The notes under the pieces were generated by a model. It made no database searches. It saw nothing but the letters and a program-made list of their open reading frames with translations, and was not told the DNA's origin. Shown here piece after piece: positions 53,048 to 64,000 of a stretch of 64,000 bases of DNA (positions are counted from its first letter, which is position 1; every line of letters begins with the position of its first letter). This DNA comes from Paragordius varius (Eukaryota > Nematomorpha): the NCBI GenBank assembly GCA_964247055.1, contig OZ176053.1, forward strand, positions 4,960,001-5,024,000, read 5' to 3'. The position numbers and the translations under genes are program-made.

Positions 53048-53520
53048 TCGGAATATTGATATCACCTACCCATACCAACTAAACCCCTTGAATTTATACC
53101 ATAAGGCACAATCCTTAAACATTACGCCTGCCGTTATGTTTCCGGATTTGCCTTTGGCCTATCGTAGGCATCGGTTCTACCATCTGTTGGCTAACAACAT
53201 TTTCGGGAGCACCAGTTTGCATGAAATTACGGGATATTATCCAATGAGGTCGATCATTGAGATGAAATCGGAGATGAAAGTGATTCATAATTTGAATCAT
53301 CTAATGCCCTATCCCATTGATGCAAATTTGTACGTCTCCCCCACCTATCAAGACATGTTAAACAGGTATTACTATTTTGCATTATCGCGCATTCATTTTT
53401 TGTTATAATAAAACATGTATATTTTTGTAGAACATTGGCAGGACGTTCCCTCGAATGGAATAATTTGACGCTAACACAATATTATTTTCGCCCTGAATTG
53501 GAGTTTTACTATTGTTAGAT
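53048..53520 (+). pseudogene. Partial SGSH copy: end of exon 6, intron and exon 7 (left arm)
   Basis: Plus strand reads ARNIDITYPYQLNPLNLYHK onward to YVSPTYQDMLNR, then an intron of similar size, then TLAGRSLEWNNLTLTQYYF. It is about 90% identical in protein to the matching part of the gene at 46024-49751. Because the intron is present, the copy is a genomic duplication, not a retrocopy. It lacks the catalytic half of the enzyme, so it cannot be active alone. Confidence 0.85.
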
Positions 53521-54641
53521 CCTCTTGATTTTAATTTATTAATACACAATCAATACCAACCATTTTTTAACAAAACATTTAGTTATAAAATATTTTCCTG
53601 AATTTTAGCATTATTTGTCATTATAAAGGCTTTCAGAATGTTTTAAATTTTCTGGCAAAATTTTTTATAAGAGTGGCCCCATTTTATAAACGTGAGTAAT
53701 TTTTAATACTGAATTGGAAAAACAAGCAGCAATGAAATTTATCAATTAAATATTACATGTATGATAATTGTGCGGTCTTGTAATAACTGCGGGGATGGTC
53801 TGTTTAATAGTGATTATAGGATTCTCTTCGTATTAACATGGTGCTTTGATCGTATTGTTCTTATTATAAAACATATAAGTTAAAATAAAAATATACTTAA
53901 TATTAATTGGCATTTACACCATAAACGAAATTGCGGTTTTGCATCTAAAATGGTATTTTGTAATTAGTTTTGACAAAGTTGGTAAATATAACATTGATGT
54001 AAAACAAAATTTATTATTTTTAACAAAATTAATATCGTAATTAGTATTACATATATCCAAGTGTTAACTTTTAAATAATTTACAATTTTATACAATCATT
54101 AAAAAACAAAATTCCAACAAAAAATTCTGTAAAGTACAAAAAGTTGTATAAAATCTGTGACGGAAAAGCTTGGCTATAATTCAAATGAAATAATTCCCTC
54201 TGTTCCCTATTTCAATATATCTGTTGTTTATATATATACCTTTTAAATACCTTTAAAATACTTAATGCGATAATAATGTAGGTGTCTGTATATATTTTTA
54301 ATGCTCATTTTTAAAATTTACTTACATTGGCGAGACCAGAAATAAAAAAATTTTTAAATTTATAAATTTTAAAAAAAGAAACTTACTTGGGTATTAACAC
54401 TTTGATTTGACTTCAATGTTTCAAATCGTTCAAATGCCAAGTTCGCTAAAGACATTGTTATTTTAAATCAGTTTTAAATTCTAAACTATATTTCATTTCA
54501 AATAATACTTCAATATAATTATTATATGGGAACCCATTTCATGTAGTCCACTCATAAATGTAATCGTCATCGATTCGCAAATGGTAAAATTAGAAATCGC
54601 TTTTAAAGTAAAATACTTGGATGTGTTTAAGCAACAATATG

Positions 54642-54644
<3 letters not shown>

Positions 54645-54683
<39 letters not shown>
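54645..54683. repeat. (AT)n microsatellite
   Basis: AT run of about 19 units in the left arm. The right-arm counterpart (59335-59350) is shorter. Confidence 0.9.
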
Positions 54684-54688
<5 letters not shown>

Positions 54689-55103
54689 AAACAATTTACT
54701 TAAACCAAAAATTTGAATAAATAAAAGACCTAAGTGTTGTTTTGTTTATATTTTTATTAATAGATGTTAATAGGTTCATTTGTTTGAAAGATAGTAGCTG
54801 GTATCCATTCTATTTAAGTGCTAAATAGAAGTTTTTAGTATAAATATTTTAATTTGATTACATTGTGTATTTATTTATAAAAAATTATAACTTTTTCAAT
54901 TATTTTACCTATTATTAAAATTTTTCATCTTATGGATAAATAGAGTTATTTAATATGTTCAGTAAACTGATTAATTGGTTAATTTATTAGTTAAAATAAA
55001 AATTGATTATAATTGCAAAAGGACTAGGTTATTATAAACGGCTAGATGCGCAATATATGTATATATATATATATATATAAATCACTTCGACTTACTATAT
55101 AAC

Positions 55104-56684
55104 TAAGGTGACCAGACGTCCCGCTTTTTCACACTGTTCCGCGTCCCGCTACGTTTTTAAAATGTCCCGCTTTTTCACGATTATATAAAAAGTTTTTTTT
55201 ATCCGTTTAAATTTATCATTAAATATCTTAAAATCTATTCAATTTTAAATTAAAATTTTTTATTTTATTAAAAATATTTATTTTTTTCGAATTTATATCA
55301 TATGATTATACACTTTGCTTCCTCCTACTACTGTCATCATTATTGAAAAGCCGAATTAATACCACAAATCGGCAGCTTAAAAGAAAAATTGATACCACAA
55401 ATCGGTACCTTACACGTTTATTCCAGAAAATTAAGGTAATATAATATTTGTTATACTAATAGTAGTTTATAAATATGAGCACAAAAAGAGGTTGTAAATT
55501 CAACGATGAATTAATGAAAGATTTTCCTTTTATCAAAAAAACGAAGAATGAATCATTTGTTAAATGTGTTATATGCGAGGGGAAATTCATTCTAGCACAT
55601 GGCGGCAAGCATGATATTACAAAGCATATGGAAACACAGAAACATAAAAAATGTTTAGATTTGGGGGCATCATTTTACAAAATGAGCGATTTTTTTCAAA
55701 AAACGGTTTTTGGAGAGGAAGAAAAGAATTTGGCACTAGCTGGGGGCGTGTTTCACGCCGTTAATCACAATCATTCCTTTGGATCTATGGACTGTACCTC
55801 AAAGGTTATTCGCACCTATTCAATAAAAAATTTACATGTGCCCGTGCAAGGGCTGTAGCCATTGAATGCAATGTCCTTTCGCCACATGCATTTTCTGAAA
55901 TACAAAAAGATTTACTGAAAATTAATTTTATATCGCTATACTTTGATGCATCTCACAAGGAAACAAAATTATTTCCTACTTTAATAAGATATTTTGATCC
56001 AGAAACTGGAGTAATTAAAATTTATTTTATTTCGCTACCCGGTGTTAATTCCGACACAAGTTTTACTTCAATAATGAATATTTTATAAAATAATAATTTA
56101 AAAGACAAAATCATCGCATATTGCGCTGATAAATGGTATAAAATTATTTTCTAACCTTTTTTTGACTTGGAATTTTGACCTTTGTCCTGTGATAAAAAAT
56201 AGGATTCTAGAAGATCACATTTTTATAAATATTTCAATCGCTGGCAAAAGAGCTAACCAACAGTACTACAATATCCAACCATTTTAACATCTATATTTTC
56301 CACATCCAGGGATAAATCAGTAGCTGTTTGAATAGCGTTGTGTATCTACCAATAATATTTTGATTAAGATTATTCGCTAAATTGTTAAAAATATTTTTTG
56401 TGCCGCTTCTTGCACCCAGCGCACTTTGTGATGATTTCGTCTTTATTATTTTTTTCTAGAATATTACAATAACTTCACCCTTTGTTCGTGCACTAAATTT
56501 ATTAAATAAGGTACAACAACCTGTAAGGTACAAATTTTTTTATATTTATAATGTATTTGTGTTAAAAATAAATAAATATTACAATCAATTTTGTATAAAA
56601 ATTTTTGGTTGTGCCCCCCAATGACCCCCCCCATCCCCTTCTCAGATTTGTCCCGCTTTTCCTTTAAAAAATCTGGTCACCTTA
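55104..56684 (+). mobile_element. hAT transposon, copy 2 (1.6-kb deletion derivative)
   Basis: Begins TAAGGTGACCAGACGTCCCG and ends ATCTGGTCACCTTA, flanked by perfect 8-bp duplications TATATAAC (55096-55103 and 56685-56692). Same family as 9963-13136, opposite orientation. It keeps the transposase 5' part (from 55475) and the inverted 3'-half segment (56134-56470) but lacks everything between. The perfect duplication points to a younger insertion than copy 1. Confidence 0.93.
55475..56135 (+). pseudogene. Truncated hAT transposase (N-terminal part)
   Basis: Opens MSTKRGCKFNDELMKDF with an intact BED-like finger (CVIC...HDITKHMETQKH) and stays open to 55858. Further coding blocks follow in another frame (YFDPETGVIKIYF, FTSIMNIL, IIAYCAD). 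It stops where the internal deletion begins, so the catalytic core and dimerisation domain are missing. Confidence 0.85.
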
Positions 56685-56692
56685 TATATAAC

Positions 56693-57440
56693 ATTTGCAC
56701 TTCAAACATTTCCTTGAACACTCTCTTTAAGTTTGGATTTAACCATAATTATTGCATGTTTTTTTATTTTATTAATATCTAAGCTCATTCCTTTTTTCAT
56801 TATATATCTATTCATTTGATAATTAATATTTATCATATAAAAACCACTTTTTTCTCAAGAAATATATTTTTAATTCCACAATATCGAAAACTTATAAATG
56901 TTTTTAACCTAAAATTTTAATTTATAAGCCAAGACATTAATAAAGATATACGGTTTCTGGATAAAGATAAATAAAAGTTTAGATTAAAAAATGAATGATA
57001 CACAGTTTGATTGACAAAAGATACTAATCTCCTGATGATGCCTATGGCTAAATTTTAAAAATTGATAAATTTATATTTTATTTTTACGTTATTTTACGAC
57101 GATTTTAAGTCATACAGAAATTAGTTTGGTGAAGGTTTACCAATGATGCAATCCATTGAGTTAGAAGGATGATCGAAAAGAATCTAGAGATGGGATCCAT
57201 AATAGATTTTTAAAAGAATTCGATAGTATACCAAGAATTATGGCGAAGTCTAAACAAACCATATCATATACATATATCATTCTGAAATTCATGCTTATCA
57301 TAGTCAAAGACATCGGAGAATGTTAAATTAAATAAATCTATAGGATTATCAGGCATTAGTTCTGCAACAACATTTAACCCTATTTATTAAAATAATTGCT
57401 TCGATGCTGACCTTTTATATATTTTTTATTATATGGTACT
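56693..57440. other. Gene-free AT-rich spacer
   Basis: Between the hAT element and the 1.7-kb repeat; nothing recognised. Confidence 0.4.
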
Positions 57441-57443
57441 TAA

Positions 57444-58887
57444 TTAAATAACACTAGTCGACGAATTTGGACATTGAGCACCACCACTCAAAATTTTAAA
57501 TTATGACTAACTTCAGTGTTCTTTGAGAGATTATAGGTTTTATAATTTTTCAAAAACTAGAGAAAATCGAGAGAAATTAAATATAACTTTATATAAAAGT
57601 TATTATATTATAAATTTAATATCATTTAATAAAGCGTTTTAAACTCTATCTTTTGAATATAAATATGTCATTTAAATATCAGGGAGAAAAAAATAGTAAT
57701 GATATAACGTGAAAATTTAGTCTTTTTAAAGATTTTTAAACACGTATAAATTTATATTAAAAATATACTAAAAAAGGCATTCTTTGGTTTAAACCTTCGA
57801 ATTTCAGATCGACTATATTTATTTTGTTAGTTTTCGTTATTTCTAGTACTTATTAGGGTTTTTCTCTTCGGTTGATTCTTACAAAAAATCCTCATACTTC
57901 CACCTAGTGAATATTATATATTTTTAATGATTGGCTGTGTTAAATTTGAATTTCAGATGGATGATAAGTAGCCACTTTTATTACCTGGATTATGTATAAT
58001 ATATTACCATAATTTTATGAAACGCAAAAATATTTAAACTTATCTAATCTTGTGTTATCCGATTACATGGTCAAATCTGTCTAACTCTATTCTGGAATTG
58101 GTTTATTTGACATTTAGATGCTGAAGTTAATTACGTTATATTGCAGTCCCTACCGGGCTTTAATCACCTCATTATTGTATACCTTTGCCACTGGCATGAT
58201 TATAGGATTGCTTGGGGGATTTTTGTAGAGATTGTGCAGCCGCCGAGATATCATATTACACACCATATAGCTTTTTCGATTTATAATATTTTTGATTTTT
58301 AATACCCTTGGATCTTAGCAATATATTTTAATTCTATATTTTTAAAGTTTTTTTAATTTTATACATTAATTAACATATTGAATAAATTCATATTAATTAT
58401 TGAATATTGTCTATTTCTTTGTCGCATGCCCGCTCGATAAAACGTATTTCTCGTGCAGAAGAGATAACAAACCTTGAGCAGCGATTTTGGGCAGTTTATA
58501 TATTTTTATTAAGATCGACAACATTTTTATAAGGTATTATTATATGGATCATAAATAATATTTTCTGCAGAGTCTTTGTTAATAAAAAAATGTTCTATGG
58601 TATCTTATACTGGGGCTCGTATATTTGGATCATTTTTGCATTTTTGTTATCAAATTATACTGATAAACCTGGCTTTGAATACCTCTTGTATTAACTAATT
58701 CGTTAAACATTTAAATAAATGTACACGAGGAATAATTGTTTTTTAAAATTAAATACAAAATTTAAAATTAAATTTTAAAAAAATCCTATTGGGAGCCTCA
58801 AATTTTTTTGTTTTGGCCTATCCATGCCACTAGGCAACAGAAAATGCAAAAAAATGGGGTGGTGCAAAACCTTGTTGAGCAGTGTTA
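57444..58887 (+). repeat. 1.7-kb dispersed repeat, copy 2
   Basis: Collinear with 17961-19694 apart from small gaps and the SINE that only copy 1 carries. The open frame of copy 1 is interrupted here. Confidence 0.6.
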
Positions 58888-60002
58888 TTGGCAAACACAT
58901 ATGTTTGTGCACACATTTGATCTTTACAACCCTCTCTCTATCAAAAATAGTCGTTTGCGAAATCGATATACACTAAACGCATGAAATAACCCTGCTACGT
59001 ATCAATTGAGTAGAAATCTTTGAAATATTAATTAATAAATTGCTTTTCCACATTTACTCATTTGCGTCATACATGATTTCGCTAAATTCTTTATTAGGTA
59101 ATAATCTAGGCAAAAGAAATACACAATGTAATATTTAAATTAGCGTTTAAAGAGATAACAAATATAGCCTATTACAAATTTGAATTAAACATACAAATTC
59201 ATATATCAACAATTACTATCCTTTAATCAAATAAACCAATTAACATCTATTAAGCCTATAGAGATAATACAAAACAACAGTTAGGTCCTTCATTTATTCA
59301 AATTTTTGGTTTAAGTAAATTGTTTTTTTAAATATATATATTATATATATTGTTGCTAAAATACTTCCAACTATTTTACTTTAAAAGCGAGTTTTTTTCT
59401 AATTCTACCATTTGCGAATCCGATTACATTGATGAGGGACTACATGGTTACCACACAATAATTATATTGAAGTATATTTGAAATGTATTATAGTGTAGAC
59501 TTTTTAACTGATTGAAAATGCAAACTGTCTTTTAAGCGAGCTTGGCATTGATTAAACGATTTGAAATGAAGTCAAATGATTCAATCAAAGTGTTCCCAAG
59601 TAATTTTTTTAAAAATTTATTAATATTATATTATTAATCTCGCCAATGTAACTAAATTTAAAAATTTAACCAAATATGAGAAATAATATGTAACTACGAT
59701 TAGAATCCTACAATCACTATTACAGGAATCGTACGATTATTTAGGCACAATGATCCTACATGTATTATTTAATTGATAATTTCTTGCTGCTTATTTTTCC
59801 AATGTTAGTAATTTTTATCAAAATAACTTACGTTTATAAAATCGGGCCACTCTTAAAGAAAATTTTGCCACAAAATTTAAAACATTTTGAAAGCCTTTAT
59901 AATGACATAATGCTAAATTTCAGGAAAATATTTCAAAACTAAATGTATTGTTAAAAAATGGTTGGTATTAATTGTGTATTAATAAATTAAAATCAATTTA
60001 AA

Positions 60003-60470
60003 CAATAGTAAAACTCCAATTCAGGGCGAAAATAATATTGTGTTAGCGTCAAATTATTCCATTCGAGGGAACGTCCTGCCAATGTTCTACAAAAATATAC
60101 ATGTTTTATTATAACAAAAAATGAATGCGCGATAATTACAAAATAGCAATACCTGTTTAACATGTCTTGATAGGTGGGGGAGACGTACAAATTTGCATCA
60201 ATGGGATAGGGCATTAGATGATTCAAATTATGAATCACTTTCATCTCCGATTTCATCTCAATGATCGACCTCATTGGATAATATCCCGTAATTTCATGCA
60301 AACTGGTGCTCCCGAAAATGTTGTTAGCCAACAGATGGTAGAACCGATGCCTACGATTGGCCAAAGGCAAATCCGGAAACATAACGGCAGGCGTAATGTT
60401 TAAGGATTGTGCCTTGTAATATAAATTTAAGGGGGTATGGGTAGGTAATATCAATATTCCGAGCCAACTG
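60003..60470 (-). pseudogene. Partial SGSH copy: end of exon 6, intron and exon 7 (right arm)
   Basis: Inverted twin of the copy at 53048-53520. The minus strand reads LYYKAQSLNITPAVMFPDLP through YVSPTYQDMLNR, then intron and TLAGRSLEWNNLTLTQYYF. It shares with the left-arm copy changes not found in the gene (for example MKSEMK, MPYPIDANLY), so the two arm copies are each other's closest relatives. It has a small deletion in the stretch before LYYKAQ. Confidence 0.85.
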
Positions 60471-60833
60471 TAGGCTCGTGCCGAAAATATTGTTGGCCGT
60501 ATGAATTTAGCTCATTACATTAATTCCATACGGTCCATCTACATAACACTTGCCTAAGGTTCAAGGATTGTGGCAAAGAAAAACTTTCAATAGGCAATCT
60601 CCGTGATTGTCATATCCTTCATCACGAAATCTATAACACTTTTCATAACAATGTGGGATACTAGCATAACAGTGTGGGAAGAAGCTACACCCGATTATAT
60701 TTTATGGCAGTTTAGGAAAGTCCTTGTACTATCTCCTACGTTCATTATGATAACGAATACATTAGTTGAAAAAATGGCCTATGATATAAATATATCAGGC
60801 CCCTTTATTAATACTACAAGGCACAATCTTTAA

Positions 60834-61120
60834 ACATTGGGCCTGCTGTAATGTTTCATCATTTGCTTTTGGCCAATCGTAAGCATCGTTTTTACCACCT
60901 GTTGGCTAATAATGTTTTAGGTAGAGCAAGCCTACATGAAATACAGGATATTATCCGATGAGATCGATTATTAAGATGAGTTCAGAAATGAAAGTTGATT
61001 CATAATCTGAAGCATCTCACGCCTAATCATATTGATGCAAATTTGTATGTCTCCCAGACATTTTAAGATATGTTACTAGAGTGTTATAACATTGGCAGGA
61101 AATTCGCTCGAAAACAACAT
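60834..61120 (+). pseudogene. Degraded partial SGSH copy, right arm
   Basis: Inverted twin of 52330-52690. Near 60890-60990 the plus strand shows traces of FYHLLANNVLG and the SLHEI...YPMRS region with frame damage. Confidence 0.7.
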
Positions 61121-62964
61121 ATTAACTTTGAAACATAATTATTTTCGCCTAGAGTAGGGAGTATCATGAAATTAAGGATATCATAGAATTGTAGTTTTAA
61201 TTATTATTTTTATATTTAAGGAACGCTTACAATATTTATAACACCCTTTTTCCATAATGCACTATCAAATTGGTTTCAAATTTATACGTTTTATATTTCA
61301 TTTACATTATTCGATTTGAAACAATTTAGGGGTCATGCCCTAAGCAGCGATGTCAATCAAAACACGCTGAAGAACATGTGACAAACTGTGTAGACAGGTG
61401 TCCCCCTCTTTCCCCGTATCGATATTTAGCTGCCGATTTGGTTCTAATTTTCGAAGATATAGGTTAGTTTTATATAATTTAAATTATTTTCTTTATTTAT
61501 ATATACCAACGTTTTGTACTAAATGTTAGGGTTTCCATTAACGCTAAACCTCTTATGGTATTGGGATATAATTGATCTTTTCACATAATTTGAAGCTTCC
61601 TGATCAACATGGGTGTTCATCAGTATCTTAAACCTAATGAAAAACCACAGAAGATGAAACTTAGACCTTTATGAAATGAATATTCAAAAATAAATATTAT
61701 ACATTTTTATTTGTATAGTGATTATATATTATGATATTAATATTTTTACATACATTTATTAATAATGCAATCATTGGCAATAATAAATATTATCTACAGA
61801 TGTATCAAATAACCTTTTAAACCTATTTTGATAAAAGCTTTAAACATTCTTTGTTTGTCAGAGGCAGTATGGTCAGAAAAAGGCATTCTATTATTAGATT
61901 GAATCATACACTGAATAAATTTAAGGCGTAGCTAAGGACAAAATTGTCCTAATCAACTAACAATTTTATCTAAATAATGATTATGTATATTTGATTAAAA
62001 AAGGTTCATCACACGCTTTCACAGCTCTAAAGATATCATAACAAAACTCGAGTTCAAACATTTTAAAAAATAGAATAAGCGACAATAGGCCCAATAGTAG
62101 AAGCTATACAAGATTACAATATTTATAGATCATTTATATTCAGTTACACTCAGCACTTATAAATAAATAAAAACACTTATTATAAAATCTAAAGATGCCT
62201 AATTTATTGAAAAATGATTCAAATAGATATTAAAAATCCCATTTTTTATGAATAGTGATTTAGAAGCTATTTTACATAGAATGCTTTGTCGCCTCATAAA
62301 AAATATTGAATTGATTATTACGATAATTTATATTGATGTTGTCCCTATAATTGCTTCTAGATCGCATTCACGGTGTAAGTCTGTACTAAAGGGTGAATTA
62401 TGGCTAAATCCCCTTAACTTGGTAAAAAGACAATGATATAAAAATCATTTGGTGTATTGTTTATCGAAAATGGGCTAGAAATTTTAAAATTCGATAAATT
62501 TTTGAAAAGTTTCTCACTAGGTGGGAATCTCTAAAAAGCTTGCTAATTCTTGGACATAAAATATTTATTTTAAGGAGATTAAATTTGGGCTGTTGGTGAC
62601 CCCAGGTCTGGTGACCACCTTTATAATTTTTGTTCATGTTCGTCTTGACATTTTGAAGTAATTTCTTACCTCAGAGATGAAATTAGTAAACGTCTGCTTT
62701 TAAATGTTTCGGTTTAAATTTATCACTGTTCCCATGTATCGAAAAACTTTAATTTTACAGTTAATCAATTCTATAGTCCCAAATTTGGATATCTATGAAA
62801 AAAGATTCAAGTTAAAAGCTGTTACTAAAATCAATAAATATCAAAACTATGCTGCTATAGAAAAGCTTTCCAACGTTAATTATATTTTTTCATTATAATT
62901 ACTTCTTGGTATGATGTTTGGGTAAAAAATGGTGGCAAAAATGTTTGAGGATATGATGTTTTAA

Positions 62965-63546
62965 CACTTCGATTCAAATTGGGGTATCTAAATACCCCAG
63001 ACTAAATTTAATTTTATATTTTTAAAAAACTACTGAAGGAAACGGTACCAATTTAAATTTATGCTTCTATCCTAATAAATATTATATAAATATGCCAAAA
63101 TATCTTGATAAAATTTTGTTTTGAAAAAAAGGCTCCATCTCAAACTACTTCGACGCCATTTTTATTTAATAAAATTTTTGCAAAATATCGTCTTCATTTA
63201 ATTTTAAGGGTAAAACTAAAGCTAATTTTATATATAAATTACATCTAACATTGATAGAAATAGAAAAAGAGGTTTAGCTTGTGTAATTTTTCAACTTTAC
63301 AATTTGACACATGTCACGTTGACGAAATTTTTACCTTTCGGTTTTAGCTTAAAATAAGTAATGTCAAGTATTTCTGAAATTTTTTTTTTATATATTTCGG
63401 TTTATTAATGTTAGATAAGTGCAAAATTTTGCCATGGTTTCGATTGCTTCTATATTTTTTAAAGAATTTAATTTTAAACAGGCCTGGGGTATCCAACTAC
63501 CCCAATTTGAATCGAAGGACTAAAATGAGTGTGTTGTATCCAAGTG
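62965..63546. mobile_element. MITE with TTAA target duplication, copy 2
   Basis: A 582-bp unit, reverse complement of 7315-7890, with TTAA at 62961-62964 and 63547-63550. The matching site in the left arm of the inverted repeat (about 50480-50505) has no insert, so this copy landed after the arms were duplicated. Confidence 0.8.
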
Positions 63547-64000
63547 TTAATGATTTACTTTTAACCTTTTTTATGTCTCATTTGGCCAAAAGGCTAAGGA
63601 AAGGATATTCTTAAATTCGGAACAAAGTTAAAAAAATTTTTTACGTATTAACATGCCCCTAAAACTACCTCAGTTTATATAGTGTTAAAATTAAATATTT
63701 AAAAAATATGAAATTATAAAACACTGTAAAAGTTTCCAATTATATAACATTGTGAACCAAAATATGTATAAGAATTTTTACAAAAAACTGAGACAATCCA
63801 ACATAACATGTGCAAATTTTCTAAATATAAAGATACTTCAAAAAACCACTTAGTTTATGATATTAGATTTAATTATAAATGAAAATATCTAATTATCGCC
63901 AAAATAAAACCAAGATTTCTAAAATTTTTATATAGAAATTGCGGGAATATTTTGATATAAAGGTTTTAAAAGTAGATATAATTTAAATATTTTTTAGGCT

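Larger units (their letters stand above)
50030..55030. repeat. Left arm of a large imperfect inverted repeat
   Basis: Matches 59090-64000 in reverse. Paired landmarks include 50440-50480 with 63570-63610 (TTAGCCTTTTGACC against GGCCAAAAGGCTAA), 51590-51630 with 61850-61890, 51850-51890 with 61595-61640, 53430 with 60085, and 54690-54715 with 59300-59325. The arm has about 470 bp (near 53790-54300) without a counterpart. It contains two partial SGSH copies but no intact gene. The outer end is uncertain because the partner arm leaves the window. Confidence 0.8.
59090..64000. repeat. Right arm of the large inverted repeat (runs off the window)
   Basis: Reverse counterpart of 50030-55030 (see landmarks there). 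It carries a 582-bp MITE (62965-63546) that the left arm lacks and misses about 470 bp present on the left. The sequence is still matching the left arm at the window edge. Confidence 0.8.

Overview
The window is animal nuclear DNA: strongly A+T-rich (roughly 70% by eye), gene-poor and full of transposon debris. Three recognisable genes, all on the minus strand, carry it: a complete seven-exon beta-tubulin (5.2-7.0 kb), a 16-exon ADAM17/TACE-like membrane metalloprotease (24.4-32.4 kb) and an eight-exon N-sulfoglucosamine sulfohydrolase (SGSH, sulfamidase) homologue (46.0-49.8 kb). I built each exon model by following conserved family sequence across GT...AG junctions, and every exon phase closes. 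The genes are functionally unrelated (cytoskeleton, surface shedding, lysosomal heparan-sulfate breakdown).

The most striking shared property is intron size. The first intron(s) of all three genes are only 21-27 nt long (tubulin 25; ADAM17-like 22 and 21; SGSH-like 24, 27, 23), while later introns run from about 40 nt to 1.5 kb. Tiny introns gathered at the 5' end recall the gene architecture known from parasitic flatworms such as schistosomes. A flatworm or related spiralian is therefore my inference, not something the sequence proves.

Layout: 0-5.2 kb is AT-rich DNA with a dead mariner transposase and a tRNA-derived SINE. At 7-24 kb lie dispersed AT-rich repeats, TTAA-flanked MITEs, a 3.2-kb hAT element with an inverted internal duplication, nested foldback elements whose arms are built of about 21-bp tandem repeats, a 1.7-kb dispersed repeat with a SINE inside it, and two stretches of unrecognised coding-like sequence. 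From 32.5 to 36.4 kb I see no gene. At 36.45-45.67 kb two copies of one terminal-inverted-repeat element bracket a 4.3-kb, ~171-bp satellite array; the outermost ends of this 9.2-kb block, and only those, are flanked by a perfect 8-bp direct repeat (ACTTATGT). Thus the block looks like a composite transposon carrying a satellite.

Downstream of the SGSH-like gene in window coordinates (upstream in its own reading direction), about 50.0-64.0 kb is a large imperfect inverted repeat whose arms each hold two partial SGSH copies in opposite orientations. Its spacer holds a second, shortened hAT element (perfect 8-bp TSD TATATAAC) and the second copy of the 1.7-kb repeat. The right arm runs off the window.
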